A stretch of DNA of 64,000 nt, from contig NZ_MRDH01000005.1 of the NCBI RefSeq assembly GCF_002008225.1, forward strand, positions 62,001 to 126,000. Direction: 5' to 3'. Below the pieces are notes generated by a model. That model searched no databases. It had not been told where the DNA came from and worked only from the letters and a program-made list of their open reading frames with translations. The DNA comes from Agrobacterium salinitolerans. Lineage in GTDB: Bacteria > Pseudomonadota > Alphaproteobacteria > Rhizobiales > Rhizobiaceae. The position numbers and the translations under genes were made by a program. Below are positions 34,001 through 42,493 of the stretch, one piece after another. Every line of letters begins with the position of its first letter. Within the stretch, counting starts at the first letter, position 1.

Positions 34001-35473
34001 ATGAAGCCGACAATCACGTCCCAGATCAGCTTTGACCTCAAACAAGTCCCTACTGACCTCTATATTGCTGGAAAGTGGCGCCCTGGAGCCTCAGCTAGGC
34101 GGATTGACGTTCTTGACCCGTCTACCGGTCTTGTCATCTCAGACGTTGCCGATGCAACGATCGAAGATGCTTTAGACGCTGTTCAGGCGGCGTACGATGC
34201 GGGACCCGCTTGGGCGGCGACCCCGCCGCGGAAAAGATCAGAGATTCTGCGCCGATGCTTTGAGCTGATGGTCGAGCGAAAGGACATGTTGGCAGAGTTG
34301 ATCAGCCTCGAAAACGGCAAGGCCTTGAGTGACGCCCACGGTGAAGTGACCTACGCCGCCGAGTTCTTTCGCTGGTTCTCGGAAGAAGCAGTTCGCCTGA
34401 ACGGCGAAATCTCGACCGCCCCCTCAGGGGCGAACAAGATCGTGGTTCAACATCAACCAATTGGCGTTGCAGTCCTGGTGACACCCTGGAACTTTCCCGC
34501 AGCGATGGCGACACGCAAAATCGCACCGGCCCTTGCCGCCGGCTGCACCTGCGTGCTAAAACCGGCGACAGAGACGCCGTTGACCGCCTATGCGCTTGCC
34601 GCACTGTATGCTGAGGCAGGGGTGCCGGATGGTGTTGTCAATGTGATCACGACTGAACGGTCAGGCGCCGTGGTCAGCAAAATGTTGCATGATCCGCGTG
34701 TCCGCAAATTGTCATTTACCGGTTCTACTGAAGTCGGTCGAAAGCTCCTGCACGAGGCGGCCGACACAATCATCTCCTGCTCAATGGAACTTGGTGGCAA
34801 TGCACCGTTCATAGTTTTCGATGACGCTGACCTGGATGCCGCCATCGAGGGCGCGATGGTTGCTAAGATGCGCAATGGCGGCGAAGCCTGCACGGCTGCC
34901 AACCGCTTCTATGTGCAAACGGGTATCGTCGAAGCTTTCTCGCAAAAGCTTACGGAACGCATGGCGGCACTGACGGTCGGAGCAGGCTACTCCAAATCCA
35001 CCCAGTGCGGTCCGGTCATCAACAGGAAGGCACTCGATCGAATTGGTGGCCTTGTGACCGACGCGACCGAGCGCGGGGGGAAGGTGCTCACGGGAGGTAC
35101 CGCCCTTGATCAAGACGGCTTTTACTTCCCACCCACGGTTATTCGCGATGTCCCAGCTGATGCAGCGATTGCCAACGAGGAAATCTTTGGGCCGATCGCC
35201 GCCTTGAGCACCTTCGAAAGCGAAGATGAGGTTATCGCTGCGGCCAACAACACCGAGTACGGCCTGATCGCCTACCTCTTCACGCGTGATCTTGGCCGCG
35301 GCCTCCGCGTTTCGGAGAGACTCGAGGCTGGAATGATAGGTCTCAACCGTGGCCTGGCATCAGATCCAGCCGCGCCGTTCGGCGGCGTAAAGCAAAGCGG
35401 ACTTGGGCGAGAAGGAGCTCATCATGGCATCCTGGAATTTTGCGAGACCAAGTACATTGCTGTGACCTGGTAA
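34001..35473 (+). CDS. Succinate-semialdehyde dehydrogenase-type aldehyde dehydrogenase
   Basis: A 490-residue NAD(P)-dependent aldehyde dehydrogenase, GabD-like. C297 in GGEACTAAN is the nucleophile, SMELGGNAPFIV holds the general base, and LSFTGSTEVGRKL is the cofactor loop. The end LGREGAHHGILEFCETKYIA is typical of succinate-semialdehyde and related dehydrogenases. An ATG at 33983 is in frame, but the one at 34001 has AAGG at proper spacing and is just after the previous stop. The substrate is likely a C4-C5 semialdehyde made by the neighbouring enzymes. Confidence 0.9.
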   Translation: MKPTITSQISFDLKQVPTDLYIAGKWRPGASARRIDVLDPSTGLVISDVADATIEDALDAVQAAYDAGPAWAATPPRKRSEILRRCFELMVERKDMLAELISLENGKALSDAHGEVTYAAEFFRWFSEEAVRLNGEISTAPSGANKIVVQHQPIGVAVLVTPWNFPAAMATRKIAPALAAGCTCVLKPATETPLTAYALAALYAEAGVPDGVVNVITTERSGAVVSKMLHDPRVRKLSFTGSTEVGRKLLHEAADTIISCSMELGGNAPFIVFDDADLDAAIEGAMVAKMRNGGEACTAANRFYVQTGIVEAFSQKLTERMAALTVGAGYSKSTQCGPVINRKALDRIGGLVTDATERGGKVLTGGTALDQDGFYFPPTVIRDVPADAAIANEEIFGPIAALSTFESEDEVIAAANNTEYGLIAYLFTRDLGRGLRVSERLEAGMIGLNRGLASDPAAPFGGVKQSGLGREGAHHGILEFCETKYIAVTW

Positions 35474-35523
35474 CAGCTTGAGAAACTCCTGATCCGGGAA
35501 CAACAAACAAAATCGAGGTAAAG

Positions 35524-36336
35524 ATGTCGCTGACAAATCCTATCAGATCTGAAATCGCCGACGAGGTGTTTCGAACGCGTGGTGTGTTGACAGAAGTCGT
35601 GCCCTTTTCACAGCGGTACCCTGATTTCGAGCTGGCGGACTCATATTGGGTGGTGGAGGAAATGCGTCGGAGGCGAGAAGCAAATGGTGAGAAGATCATC
35701 GGTCGGAAGATCGGCTTCACAAACTCAGCCGCTTGGGCAGGCTACGGCATCACTGGGCCGCTCTGGAATTATCTCTACGATACGACGACGTTTGAGCTGA
35801 GCGAGACAAGCACGCTTGAGGTCCGCAATTGGCCGAATGTCCGTATGGAGGCGGAGGTTGCTCTTGGCCTTAAGGCTGCGCCGAACAGCCAGATGAACGA
35901 AGAAGAACTGCTGGATTGTGTCGAATGGGCAGCGCTCGATTTCGAGGTCTGTACATCGATCTTCCCGGACTGGCAATTCAAGGTCGCCGACGGTGCGGCC
36001 ACGGGTGTCCATGTCGCATTGCTTCTTGGCGAACGACACCCGGTTGCTGGCGACCGCAGGAAATGGGCCGCGCAGCTTGAGAGTTTTACTGCCACATTGT
36101 CCAGCGACGAAGCTTCCTCCGCGACCGGAGGGGGAGCTCAGGTGCTTGGAGGCCCGATCAAGGCTTTTCGCTATCTGGTGCGTGAACTGGAGCGTTTTGG
36201 TGGCCAGCCCCTGGCCGCCGGCGACATCGTCACGACAGGCACTTTGACCGTCGCATTGCCTGCAAAATCGGGCCAGCGGTGGAAGGCGACAACGTCCGGA
36301 ATCCCATTCGGGGAGATCAGCCTAGATCTTGTCTAG
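35524..36336 (+). CDS. 2-keto-4-pentenoate hydratase/2-oxohepta-3-ene-1,7-dioate hydratase family protein
   Basis: A 270-residue protein of the MhpD/HpaH hydratase and decarboxylase family. KIIGRKIGFTN, the metal-binding EAEVALGL and AALDFEVCTSIF are family motifs; the carboxylate ligands are in the latter two. These enzymes add water to, or decarboxylate, 2-oxo-alkenoates produced by ring cleavage. No ring-cleavage gene is in this operon, so the compound must already be acyclic or arrive by another route. GAGGTAAAG precedes the ATG. It is followed by the M24 gene 55 bases downstream. Confidence 0.85.
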   Translation: MSLTNPIRSEIADEVFRTRGVLTEVVPFSQRYPDFELADSYWVVEEMRRRREANGEKIIGRKIGFTNSAAWAGYGITGPLWNYLYDTTTFELSETSTLEVRNWPNVRMEAEVALGLKAAPNSQMNEEELLDCVEWAALDFEVCTSIFPDWQFKVADGAATGVHVALLLGERHPVAGDRRKWAAQLESFTATLSSDEASSATGGGAQVLGGPIKAFRYLVRELERFGGQPLAAGDIVTTGTLTVALPAKSGQRWKATTSGIPFGEISLDLV

Positions 36337-36391
36337 GAGGCATAACGGTCTGTTGGCACCAATTCCCGCAATCAAGAAGGAGAAGAGGGGA

Positions 36392-37552
36392 ATGACCTAT
36401 TTTTCAAAAACTGAAATGACCCGCCGTATCGAGGCTCTTCGGAAGAAACTTGCTGCCGCAAACATCGACTTCGCGTTCATGCATACGGCCGACAGCGTCT
36501 TTTACATGAGCGGTGTCCCGCTGCTATCAGAGTGGGGCCGACCCATGTGGGCAATACTGCCCGTATCCGGCACCAGTGCCGTTTGCGGGGCAGCGCTCGA
36601 ACAAGAGACCATGGAGGCTCACAGCGTTTTCGACGAGGTGCTTGCTTATGGGGATGACGAGAATGTCGTCCATACCAGCCTCAGGATGTGCGCAGATTTC
36701 ATTGCCCGACAGAGTTCAGGCACAGTTCGCATCGGGATCGAGGAAGCGCTCATGCCGGTCGGCATCCATCGCGCTCTGACAGCCAGGTTCTCCCAGGCGG
36801 AATTCGTTGAGATCAGCCCAATGATTGAGGACCTGCGTCTCATCAAATCCAGTGAAGAGGTCCGTCTTCTCGAACTTGGCGGCCAGTTGGCAAAAATTGG
36901 CGCAAATGCGTTTCTCGAAGCTCTTCACGAGAACGTCACCGAGCTTGCGGTGGCAGCGCACGCAGTCGCTGAGACAAACAAGGCAATGGGAGCATTGTCC
37001 GTTGCTGGTCTCACGAGCACCTACGCCTACGCCCAGTTTGGCGATCACACGCTCACGCCGCATCTGCATCCGACCAGTCGGCGGCTGAAACGTGGCGATC
37101 TGGTTGCGCTGAACATCTTCCCCGTAATGTGGGGCTACTGCACGGAACTTGAACGCACTTTTGTGTTTGGCGAGCCGACGCAGGCTCAGAAGAAGCCGCT
37201 CGACGCGGTGAATGAAGCCTTCGATGCCATCAAGCTGGCGCTTAAGCCGGGCGTCACCATGTCAGACATGGCGCTTATGGAACGCGAGATTTTCCGAAAG
37301 GTCGACCTTGCCGACTACGTGCGCCACGGAACCGGACATGCTCTTGGTATCATGATTGGCGCTGGCGGACGCGAAGAGCGCGGAGAACTGCGGGTTTACA
37401 ACTCCGGAAAGCTCATAGCCAACATGGTGAATTCGGTGGAGCCGGCAGTCTACATTCCAGGCGTCGGCGGCTTTCGTCACTCCGATGTGATGCTGATCAC
37501 CAAGGACGGCGCCAGGAACACTACCGACTTTCCGCGTGACATCGGTTTTTGA
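36392..37552 (+). CDS. M24-family creatinase-like protein without canonical metal ligands
   Basis: A 386-residue pita-bread-fold protein with the creatinase N-terminal domain (about 1-150) and M24 domain. Canonical metallopeptidases have two Asp, one His and two Glu as metal ligands. Here the first Asp position is N241 in LNIFPV, the second is E252 in CTELERTF, the His remains in GTGHALGI, one Glu remains in SVEPAVYIP, and the last Glu position reads S in GFRHSDV. This resembles creatinase and ectoine hydrolase, which work without metal. It probably cleaves a C-N amide or guanidino bond. GGGGA precedes the ATG. It sits directly before the transporter genes. Confidence 0.8.
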   Translation: MTYFSKTEMTRRIEALRKKLAAANIDFAFMHTADSVFYMSGVPLLSEWGRPMWAILPVSGTSAVCGAALEQETMEAHSVFDEVLAYGDDENVVHTSLRMCADFIARQSSGTVRIGIEEALMPVGIHRALTARFSQAEFVEISPMIEDLRLIKSSEEVRLLELGGQLAKIGANAFLEALHENVTELAVAAHAVAETNKAMGALSVAGLTSTYAYAQFGDHTLTPHLHPTSRRLKRGDLVALNIFPVMWGYCTELERTFVFGEPTQAQKKPLDAVNEAFDAIKLALKPGVTMSDMALMEREIFRKVDLADYVRHGTGHALGIMIGAGGREERGELRVYNSGKLIANMVNSVEPAVYIPGVGGFRHSDVMLITKDGARNTTDFPRDIGF

Positions 37553-37686
37553 GATCTCACCGCAAACAGTCGCGTGACGAGGTACCGCGCCAGTTTGAGC
37601 GAAGAAGGAGGTAAAGGTGGCGCCGCCCAAGGCGTCTGTTGCAGTGCATCTTAATCAGCATAAATTCAACAGAGGGAACTAAAAAA

Positions 37687-38934
37687 ATGACAAATGCAGA
37701 GATGAAATCCACCGGCTGGGCCATGTCCTCGCGCCGTCTCTTCCTGGCAGCCTGCGTCAGCGCAGCCGCCATTGCCCCTTGGCTAGGCCCGAGCCCAGCT
37801 GCGGCCGACGACAGCGAGATCGTCTTGGGAGCATTGATGCCTCTTTCTGGCGCGGGCGGTCCATTCGGTCAGGAAATGCTCGCTTCGGCGAAAGTTGCAC
37901 TCGGGGAGATCAATGCGGCCGGCGGACCATTGGGTCGTAAGATCAGACTTGTTGAGGAGAACGACGAGACCAACGCTGAGGCTGGCGTTCGCGCTGCGCG
38001 CAAGCTCGTTGACGTTGACAAGGTGAGCGCAATTTTCGGAACCTGGGCAAGCAGCGTTACGCTTGCCGTTGCACCCATCGTACAGGAGAAGGGCTTGATC
38101 CTGCTGTCCAATTCGGGTGCGAGCCGCATCACGGAAGTCCAGAAGAAGGGACATGTGTTCCGGCTTGAACCGGACGACCTGCTGTTCGGAAAGGCTTACG
38201 CCGAATACGCCGCCCAGCAAGGCTGGAAAAAGGCAGCGGTCCTCGGCCTGAACGTACCCTTCACCCAGAGCACCGTCGACTCTCTGAAGCAGCGCTTCGA
38301 AGAGCGCGGCGGCAAGATCACGAGCTTCGTCACGTATAACGAGGAGCAGACGACTTTCACCACGGAAGTTGCGCGCGTATTGTCTGACCAGCCCGACTTC
38401 GTCCACATTTCTGGCTACGAACCGGACACGATCGCGATCCTGAAGGCCGCTTACCAGTCAGGCTTGAGCACTCGCTTCATCGTGCCGGGCTTTTCTGTCA
38501 GTGCCGACTTGATCAAGAATGCCGGTCCTGCAGCAGACGGCCTACTTCTGGTCGAAGAGGGCGTTTCTGAGGACTCGCCCGCCTATCAGCGGCTCGCGAA
38601 ACAGCTAGGCTCTGATCGCTACTACTCCTTCGGCGCGCAGGCCTATGACGAAATAGTCATTCTTGCGCTTGCAATCGAAGCGGCAAAGTCGACAGATGGC
38701 AAAGCGCTTGACAAGGCGATCCGTGAGATCACCGGCACTGGCGGCACAAAGGTCACGTCGTTTGCGGAAGGGGTGGCAGCGCTGCGAAAAGGCGAGCGCA
38801 TCGACTACGATGGTGCGTCGGGACCGCTCGACTTCGATGCCAACGGCAACATTGCAAAGGCGAACTTCCGCGTTTCTGAGGTCAAGGACGGCAAGACCGC
38901 TCCTGTCGGAAAGATCAGCGAAGTGCAGTTTTAA
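37687..38934 (+). CDS. Branched-chain-type ABC transporter substrate-binding protein (second system)
   Basis: A 415-residue periplasmic binding protein of the LivK fold. The N-terminus has a twin-arginine-like motif SRRLFLAACVSAAAIAP and an alanine-rich cleavage region before DDSEIVLGALMPLSGAGG. The start at 37687 follows GAGGGAAC; an in-frame ATG at 37639 is less likely. It begins the transport part of the operon, after the M24 gene, and is followed by a very strong hairpin. The ligand is unknown; the neighbouring hydrolase and dehydrogenases suggest an amide- or amine-linked organic acid. Confidence 0.9.
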   Translation: MTNAEMKSTGWAMSSRRLFLAACVSAAAIAPWLGPSPAAADDSEIVLGALMPLSGAGGPFGQEMLASAKVALGEINAAGGPLGRKIRLVEENDETNAEAGVRAARKLVDVDKVSAIFGTWASSVTLAVAPIVQEKGLILLSNSGASRITEVQKKGHVFRLEPDDLLFGKAYAEYAAQQGWKKAAVLGLNVPFTQSTVDSLKQRFEERGGKITSFVTYNEEQTTFTTEVARVLSDQPDFVHISGYEPDTIAILKAAYQSGLSTRFIVPGFSVSADLIKNAGPAADGLLLVEEGVSEDSPAYQRLAKQLGSDRYYSFGAQAYDEIVILALAIEAAKSTDGKALDKAIREITGTGGTKVTSFAEGVAALRKGERIDYDGASGPLDFDANGNIAKANFRVSEVKDGKTAPVGKISEVQF

Positions 38935-38945
38935 TCGCACCGATC

Positions 38946-38971
38946 AAGGCGCCGCATTGGTGCGGCGCCTT
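38946..38971 (+). promoter_or_regulatory. Strong intercistronic stem-loop after the second binding-protein gene
   Basis: A perfect 11-bp GC-rich stem AAGGCGCCGCA / TGCGGCGCCTT with a TTGG loop lies 11 bases after the binding-protein stop and 20 bases before the permease start. It could be a partial terminator or mRNA-stabilising element that raises binding protein over permease output. Confidence 0.65.
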
Positions 38972-38991
38972 CAGCCGAAGGTAACGCAACG

Positions 38992-39846
38992 ATGGAATTC
39001 AAGATCTACCTCATCTCGGCGCTCGTGATGGCTGCGATATGGAGTCTGCCGGCGGCAGCCATTTCGCTCATCTACGGTGTGCTGCGCTATCCCAATTTTG
39101 CAATCCCCGAGTTCATGACGCTCGGTGCCTATCTCACGCTTCTTCTCTGCGGTTTCTCATTGCCGCTGTGGGCGGCTGGGCTTCTGGCGGCGGTCATTAC
39201 AGGCCTTATTGCGCTTGCCGTCGACCAGACAGCTTTCCGTTTCGTGCGGAGGGCTGGAATTCTCCCGCCGGTGCTGCTTTCCTTGGGGCTGATGCTGGTC
39301 CTGCAAAATTTCGTCCGTTTCGGATGGGGCAACGGAAATCTGCAATTCCCGATCCTGCCGATGCGACCGTTCATCATTGCTGGCTTCATCATCACGCCGG
39401 TGCAAGCAGCAATCATCGGGCTGGTCATCGTCATTCTTGCAGGGGTCTTCCTGGGCCTGCGCTACACCGAGTTTGGTCGCGCGGTACGAGCAACGTCGAC
39501 CAATCCCGAGCTTGCCATCGTAACTGGTGTGCAGCCTGAACGGGTTTATGGCGCCGTCTTGTTTGCAGCCGGCTTCCTCGCTGCCGTCGGCGGAATTGTG
39601 CTGGCGACCGAGACGTCTCTTAATCCGCTTCTTGGCTGGCGCGTCCTGATACCCCTTTTCGCAGTCGCGATCCTGGGCGGTCTTGGGAGCGTTGTCGGTG
39701 CAGCACTTGCAGCGGTACTGGTGGGCCTGACGTCAGAATTCAGCCTCTTCATCCTGCCATCGAGCTACAAAACCGCGCTGGCATTTCTGGTACTTACCCT
39801 CGTCTTGCTGGTTCGCCCAAGCGGCCTCGTGAAATCCAGGAGCTAA
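38992..39846 (+). CDS. Branched-chain-type ABC transporter permease (LivH-like, second system)
   Basis: A 284-residue membrane protein with about eight hydrophobic segments. SLIYGVLRYPNFAIPEFMTL replaces the usual NLAHG stretch, VRATSTNPELAIVTGVQPER is the coupling loop, and it ends LVLLVRPSGLVKSRS. The unusual substitution at the NLAHG site may reflect a divergent subfamily. It follows the binding-protein hairpin and lies three bases before the LivM-like gene. Confidence 0.92.
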   Translation: MEFKIYLISALVMAAIWSLPAAAISLIYGVLRYPNFAIPEFMTLGAYLTLLLCGFSLPLWAAGLLAAVITGLIALAVDQTAFRFVRRAGILPPVLLSLGLMLVLQNFVRFGWGNGNLQFPILPMRPFIIAGFIITPVQAAIIGLVIVILAGVFLGLRYTEFGRAVRATSTNPELAIVTGVQPERVYGAVLFAAGFLAAVGGIVLATETSLNPLLGWRVLIPLFAVAILGGLGSVVGAALAAVLVGLTSEFSLFILPSSYKTALAFLVLTLVLLVRPSGLVKSRS

Positions 39847-39849
39847 GCC

Positions 39850-40716
39850 ATGATCGACTATCTCATCGCGATCCTGATCTTTGCGGGCATCTACGGATTT
39901 GTGGCGCTCGGTCTCAACATCCAATGGGGTTTGACCGGACTTATCAATCTGGGTCAGGTCGCGTTCTTCGCAGTTGGCGCCTACACGTTTGCCCTTCTTT
40001 CTAAAGCGGGCGTCCCCTTTCTGCTGGCGGTCGGAGTGGCGACGGCCTTGAGCGGTGTCTTCGGTGCTGCCGTTGCAATGTTCACACCGCGTCTGCGCGA
40101 GGATTATCTCGCCATTGTAACACTCGGTTTCAGCGAGTTCGTCAGGCTGGTCCTGCTGAATGAGAAATGGCTAGCAGGGGGACCTGACGGGGTTGCAGGC
40201 GTACCGCGTCCCGCATCATTTCCCGGACTTGGATCGGAGACTTCCTTTCTGGTCGTCACGGCAGTCGCGCTTGCGCTCGCCTTCTGGTTCACCCGGCGTA
40301 TCGAGCGTTACCCCATCGGGCGGACGCTCAAGGCGATCCGGGAGGACGAGGGAGTGGTCACTTCTGTCGGCAAGGTCGCACTGGCATACAAGACAAAAGC
40401 ATTCCTGTTGGGCGCAGCTTTGGCTGGCTTGGGTGGTGCGTTTTTTGCCAGCTACCTCAGCTATATTTCGCCGGACATGTTTGGTCCGAACGTGAGCATT
40501 TACGTCCTTGCGGCCGTCTTGATTGGCACCCAAGGCTCGAGCGTGGCAACTCTCCTGAGCACGGCTCTGGTTGCTGCGCTTCTTGAAGGGACGCGTCTCC
40601 TTAAGGACTACATCACATTTGTCGATGGTGTCGAACTGGCAGCACTGCGCCTGATGGTGCTCGGACTTGCACTGATCGCGATCGTAATGGTTCGCTACCG
40701 CCCGGGGAGGCCATGA
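39850..40716 (+). CDS. Branched-chain-type ABC transporter permease (LivM-like, second system)
   Basis: A 288-residue membrane protein with about eight hydrophobic segments, shorter than many LivM proteins. It shows LNIQWGLTGLINLGQVAFFAV, FTPRLREDYLAIVTLGFSEF and LKAIREDEGVVTSVGK, the last being the ATPase-coupling loop. Its stop overlaps the LivG-like start (ATGA). It pairs with the preceding permease. Confidence 0.92.
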   Translation: MIDYLIAILIFAGIYGFVALGLNIQWGLTGLINLGQVAFFAVGAYTFALLSKAGVPFLLAVGVATALSGVFGAAVAMFTPRLREDYLAIVTLGFSEFVRLVLLNEKWLAGGPDGVAGVPRPASFPGLGSETSFLVVTAVALALAFWFTRRIERYPIGRTLKAIREDEGVVTSVGKVALAYKTKAFLLGAALAGLGGAFFASYLSYISPDMFGPNVSIYVLAAVLIGTQGSSVATLLSTALVAALLEGTRLLKDYITFVDGVELAALRLMVLGLALIAIVMVRYRPGRP

Positions 40717-41483
40717 TGAAACAGATACTCGAGATCAAGGACGTCAGCCGGCGTTTTGGAGGCCTGCAGGCCGTGAACAAATGCCGGTTCTCCGTCCGCG
40801 CCGGAAGCATAACCGGTCTCGTCGGGCCGAACGGAGCCGGCAAGTCCACCCTTTTCAGTTTGGTCAGTGGTTTCGTTCGCCCCGACAGCGGCGAAGTCCT
40901 GTTCGATGGGAACCACATCGAAAAGCTGAGCGCGCACGATATCGCCCGGCTCGGTCTTCGCCGCACGTTTCAGATTCCGCGCGAACTTAAACAGATGACC
41001 GTGCTTGAGAACCTCCTGCTGGTGCCAGAGGGGCAGTTCGGCGACCGGGTGATGTCGGTCCTCTTGCCCGGCAAGCGCGTGCGCGACGAGGAAAGCATCA
41101 ACCTTCTGAAGGCTCAGGGTGTCTTGGAAATGGTCGGCTTGGGTGAAAAGGCTCATTTCCCGGCAGCCCTACTTTCGGGTGGTCAGAAAAAGCTTCTTGA
41201 ACTTGCCCGCTGCCTGATGGCTGACCCAAAGCTGTTGTTGCTCGATGAGCCCACCGCCGGAGTCAATCCGACCCTTATACGACATCTGATGGCAGTACTC
41301 AGGCGCATTCATGCCTCTGGTGTGACGCTGTTGATCATCGAGCACAACATGACGGTCATCATGGAACTGTGCGAGCGGGTGATCGTCATGGACAGGGGGC
41401 AGGTAATCGCCGAAGGCACGCCTGTTGAGATTCAAACAAACAAGGAAGTGCTGGACGCCTACCTTGGAGGGGTGAGCGCATGA
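40713..41483 (+). CDS. Branched-chain-type ABC transporter ATPase (LivG-like, second system)
   Basis: A 256-residue ATPase: Walker A GPNGAGKSTLFSL, then LGLRRTFQIPRELKQMTVLENL, signature LSGGQKKLLELARCLM, Walker B LLLLDEPTAGVNP and H-loop IEHN. Overlaps of four bases on both sides tie it to the LivM-like and LivF-like genes. The GcvT-operon transporter upstream has a different signature (YGQQ), so the two systems are not recent duplicates. Confidence 0.93.
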   Translation: MMKQILEIKDVSRRFGGLQAVNKCRFSVRAGSITGLVGPNGAGKSTLFSLVSGFVRPDSGEVLFDGNHIEKLSAHDIARLGLRRTFQIPRELKQMTVLENLLLVPEGQFGDRVMSVLLPGKRVRDEESINLLKAQGVLEMVGLGEKAHFPAALLSGGQKKLLELARCLMADPKLLLLDEPTAGVNPTLIRHLMAVLRRIHASGVTLLIIEHNMTVIMELCERVIVMDRGQVIAEGTPVEIQTNKEVLDAYLGGVSA

Positions 41484-42211
41484 ACAAGAAGATCATTTTA
41501 ACAGTCGAGTCCCTTGTCGCCGGTTATGGCGAGATGCAAATCTTACATGGAGTGAGCCTAGAGTTGGCCGCAGGTCAGATCGTCACTATTATCGGTCCGA
41601 ATGGTTGTGGCAAGTCAACTTTATTGAAGACACTTGCGGGCCTGTTAAAGCCCAAAGGTGGAACTATCACGCTGAAGGGGATCGATATCACCAACGCTCC
41701 GACGCGTGATCGTTTGCGCTCCGGTCTGGGATATGTCCCGCAGGTGCGCAATGTCTTCGCCACGATGAGCGTCGAAGAAAACCTGCGTATGGGTCTTTTC
41801 GCCGTCCCGGGTTCCGTCAAGGAGCGACAGGCGGTGGTGCGTGAAATTCTGCCCAACCTGGCCGACTACTGGACCGCAACCGCCGGTAAGCTAAGTGGTG
41901 GCCAGCAGCAGGTCGTGGCGCTCGGCAGGGCGCTCATGGCTGGACCCTCGGTCTTGCTGCTTGACGAACCAAGCGCAGGCCTGTCGCCCAAGGCGACCGA
42001 CGAAGTATTCCAGCACATACGCGAGATAAGTCATCGACAAGGCGTCGGCGTGTTGCTGGTTGAGCAGAATGCTCATAAGGCGCTGGAGATCTCCGATCGC
42101 TGCTACATTCTTGCAGAGGGAAAAAACCAGATCGATGGGAGCGCCGAGAGCATCATGAACAATCCCGCCGTCGGAAAGATCTATCTTGGCGCCCACGCGG
42201 AAGCAGTTTGA
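41480..42211 (+). CDS. Branched-chain-type ABC transporter ATPase (LivF-like, second system)
   Basis: A 243-residue ATPase: Walker A GPNGCGKSTLLKT, GLGYVPQVRNVFATMSVEENL, signature LSGGQQQVVALGRALM, Walker B VLLLDEPSAGLSP and H-loop VEQN. It is the last gene of the operon that begins at 31729. A convergent terminator-like hairpin lies about 90 bases downstream. Confidence 0.93.
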   Translation: MNKKIILTVESLVAGYGEMQILHGVSLELAAGQIVTIIGPNGCGKSTLLKTLAGLLKPKGGTITLKGIDITNAPTRDRLRSGLGYVPQVRNVFATMSVEENLRMGLFAVPGSVKERQAVVREILPNLADYWTATAGKLSGGQQQVVALGRALMAGPSVLLLDEPSAGLSPKATDEVFQHIREISHRQGVGVLLVEQNAHKALEISDRCYILAEGKNQIDGSAESIMNNPAVGKIYLGAHAEAV

Positions 42212-42303
42212 AGAACGGTCAGGTGCTGCTGCGGGCACCAGCCTCCCACGTTTTCGTTTTTGACTTTGTCGAGAAAGCAAAAGCACTGCGATCCGCCTAC
42301 TGC

Positions 42304-42332
42304 TCAAGCGGCTGCCAAAGGTAGCCGCTTGA
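42304..42332. terminator. Hairpin between convergent operons
   Basis: A perfect 10-bp inverted repeat TCAAGCGGCT (42304-42313) and AGCCGCTTGA (42323-42332) with a 9-base loop lies between the plus-strand transporter operon and the minus-strand AceE-like gene. It may stop transcription from both sides, although T-runs are short. Confidence 0.5.
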
Positions 42333-42493
42333 TAGATTTCTCTAAGACCAACTGTCTTTGGACACCAGCGGACCGCAAGTCTGGACGCTCAGCGCCCAGC
42401 AAGCTCTAAAGGACGATCGATTACTTAAAGCAGTTCTCCGATGAACCAGCGCATCGCCACAGGGAAACTGTTTCGAAAGCCCGAAGCCCATTG

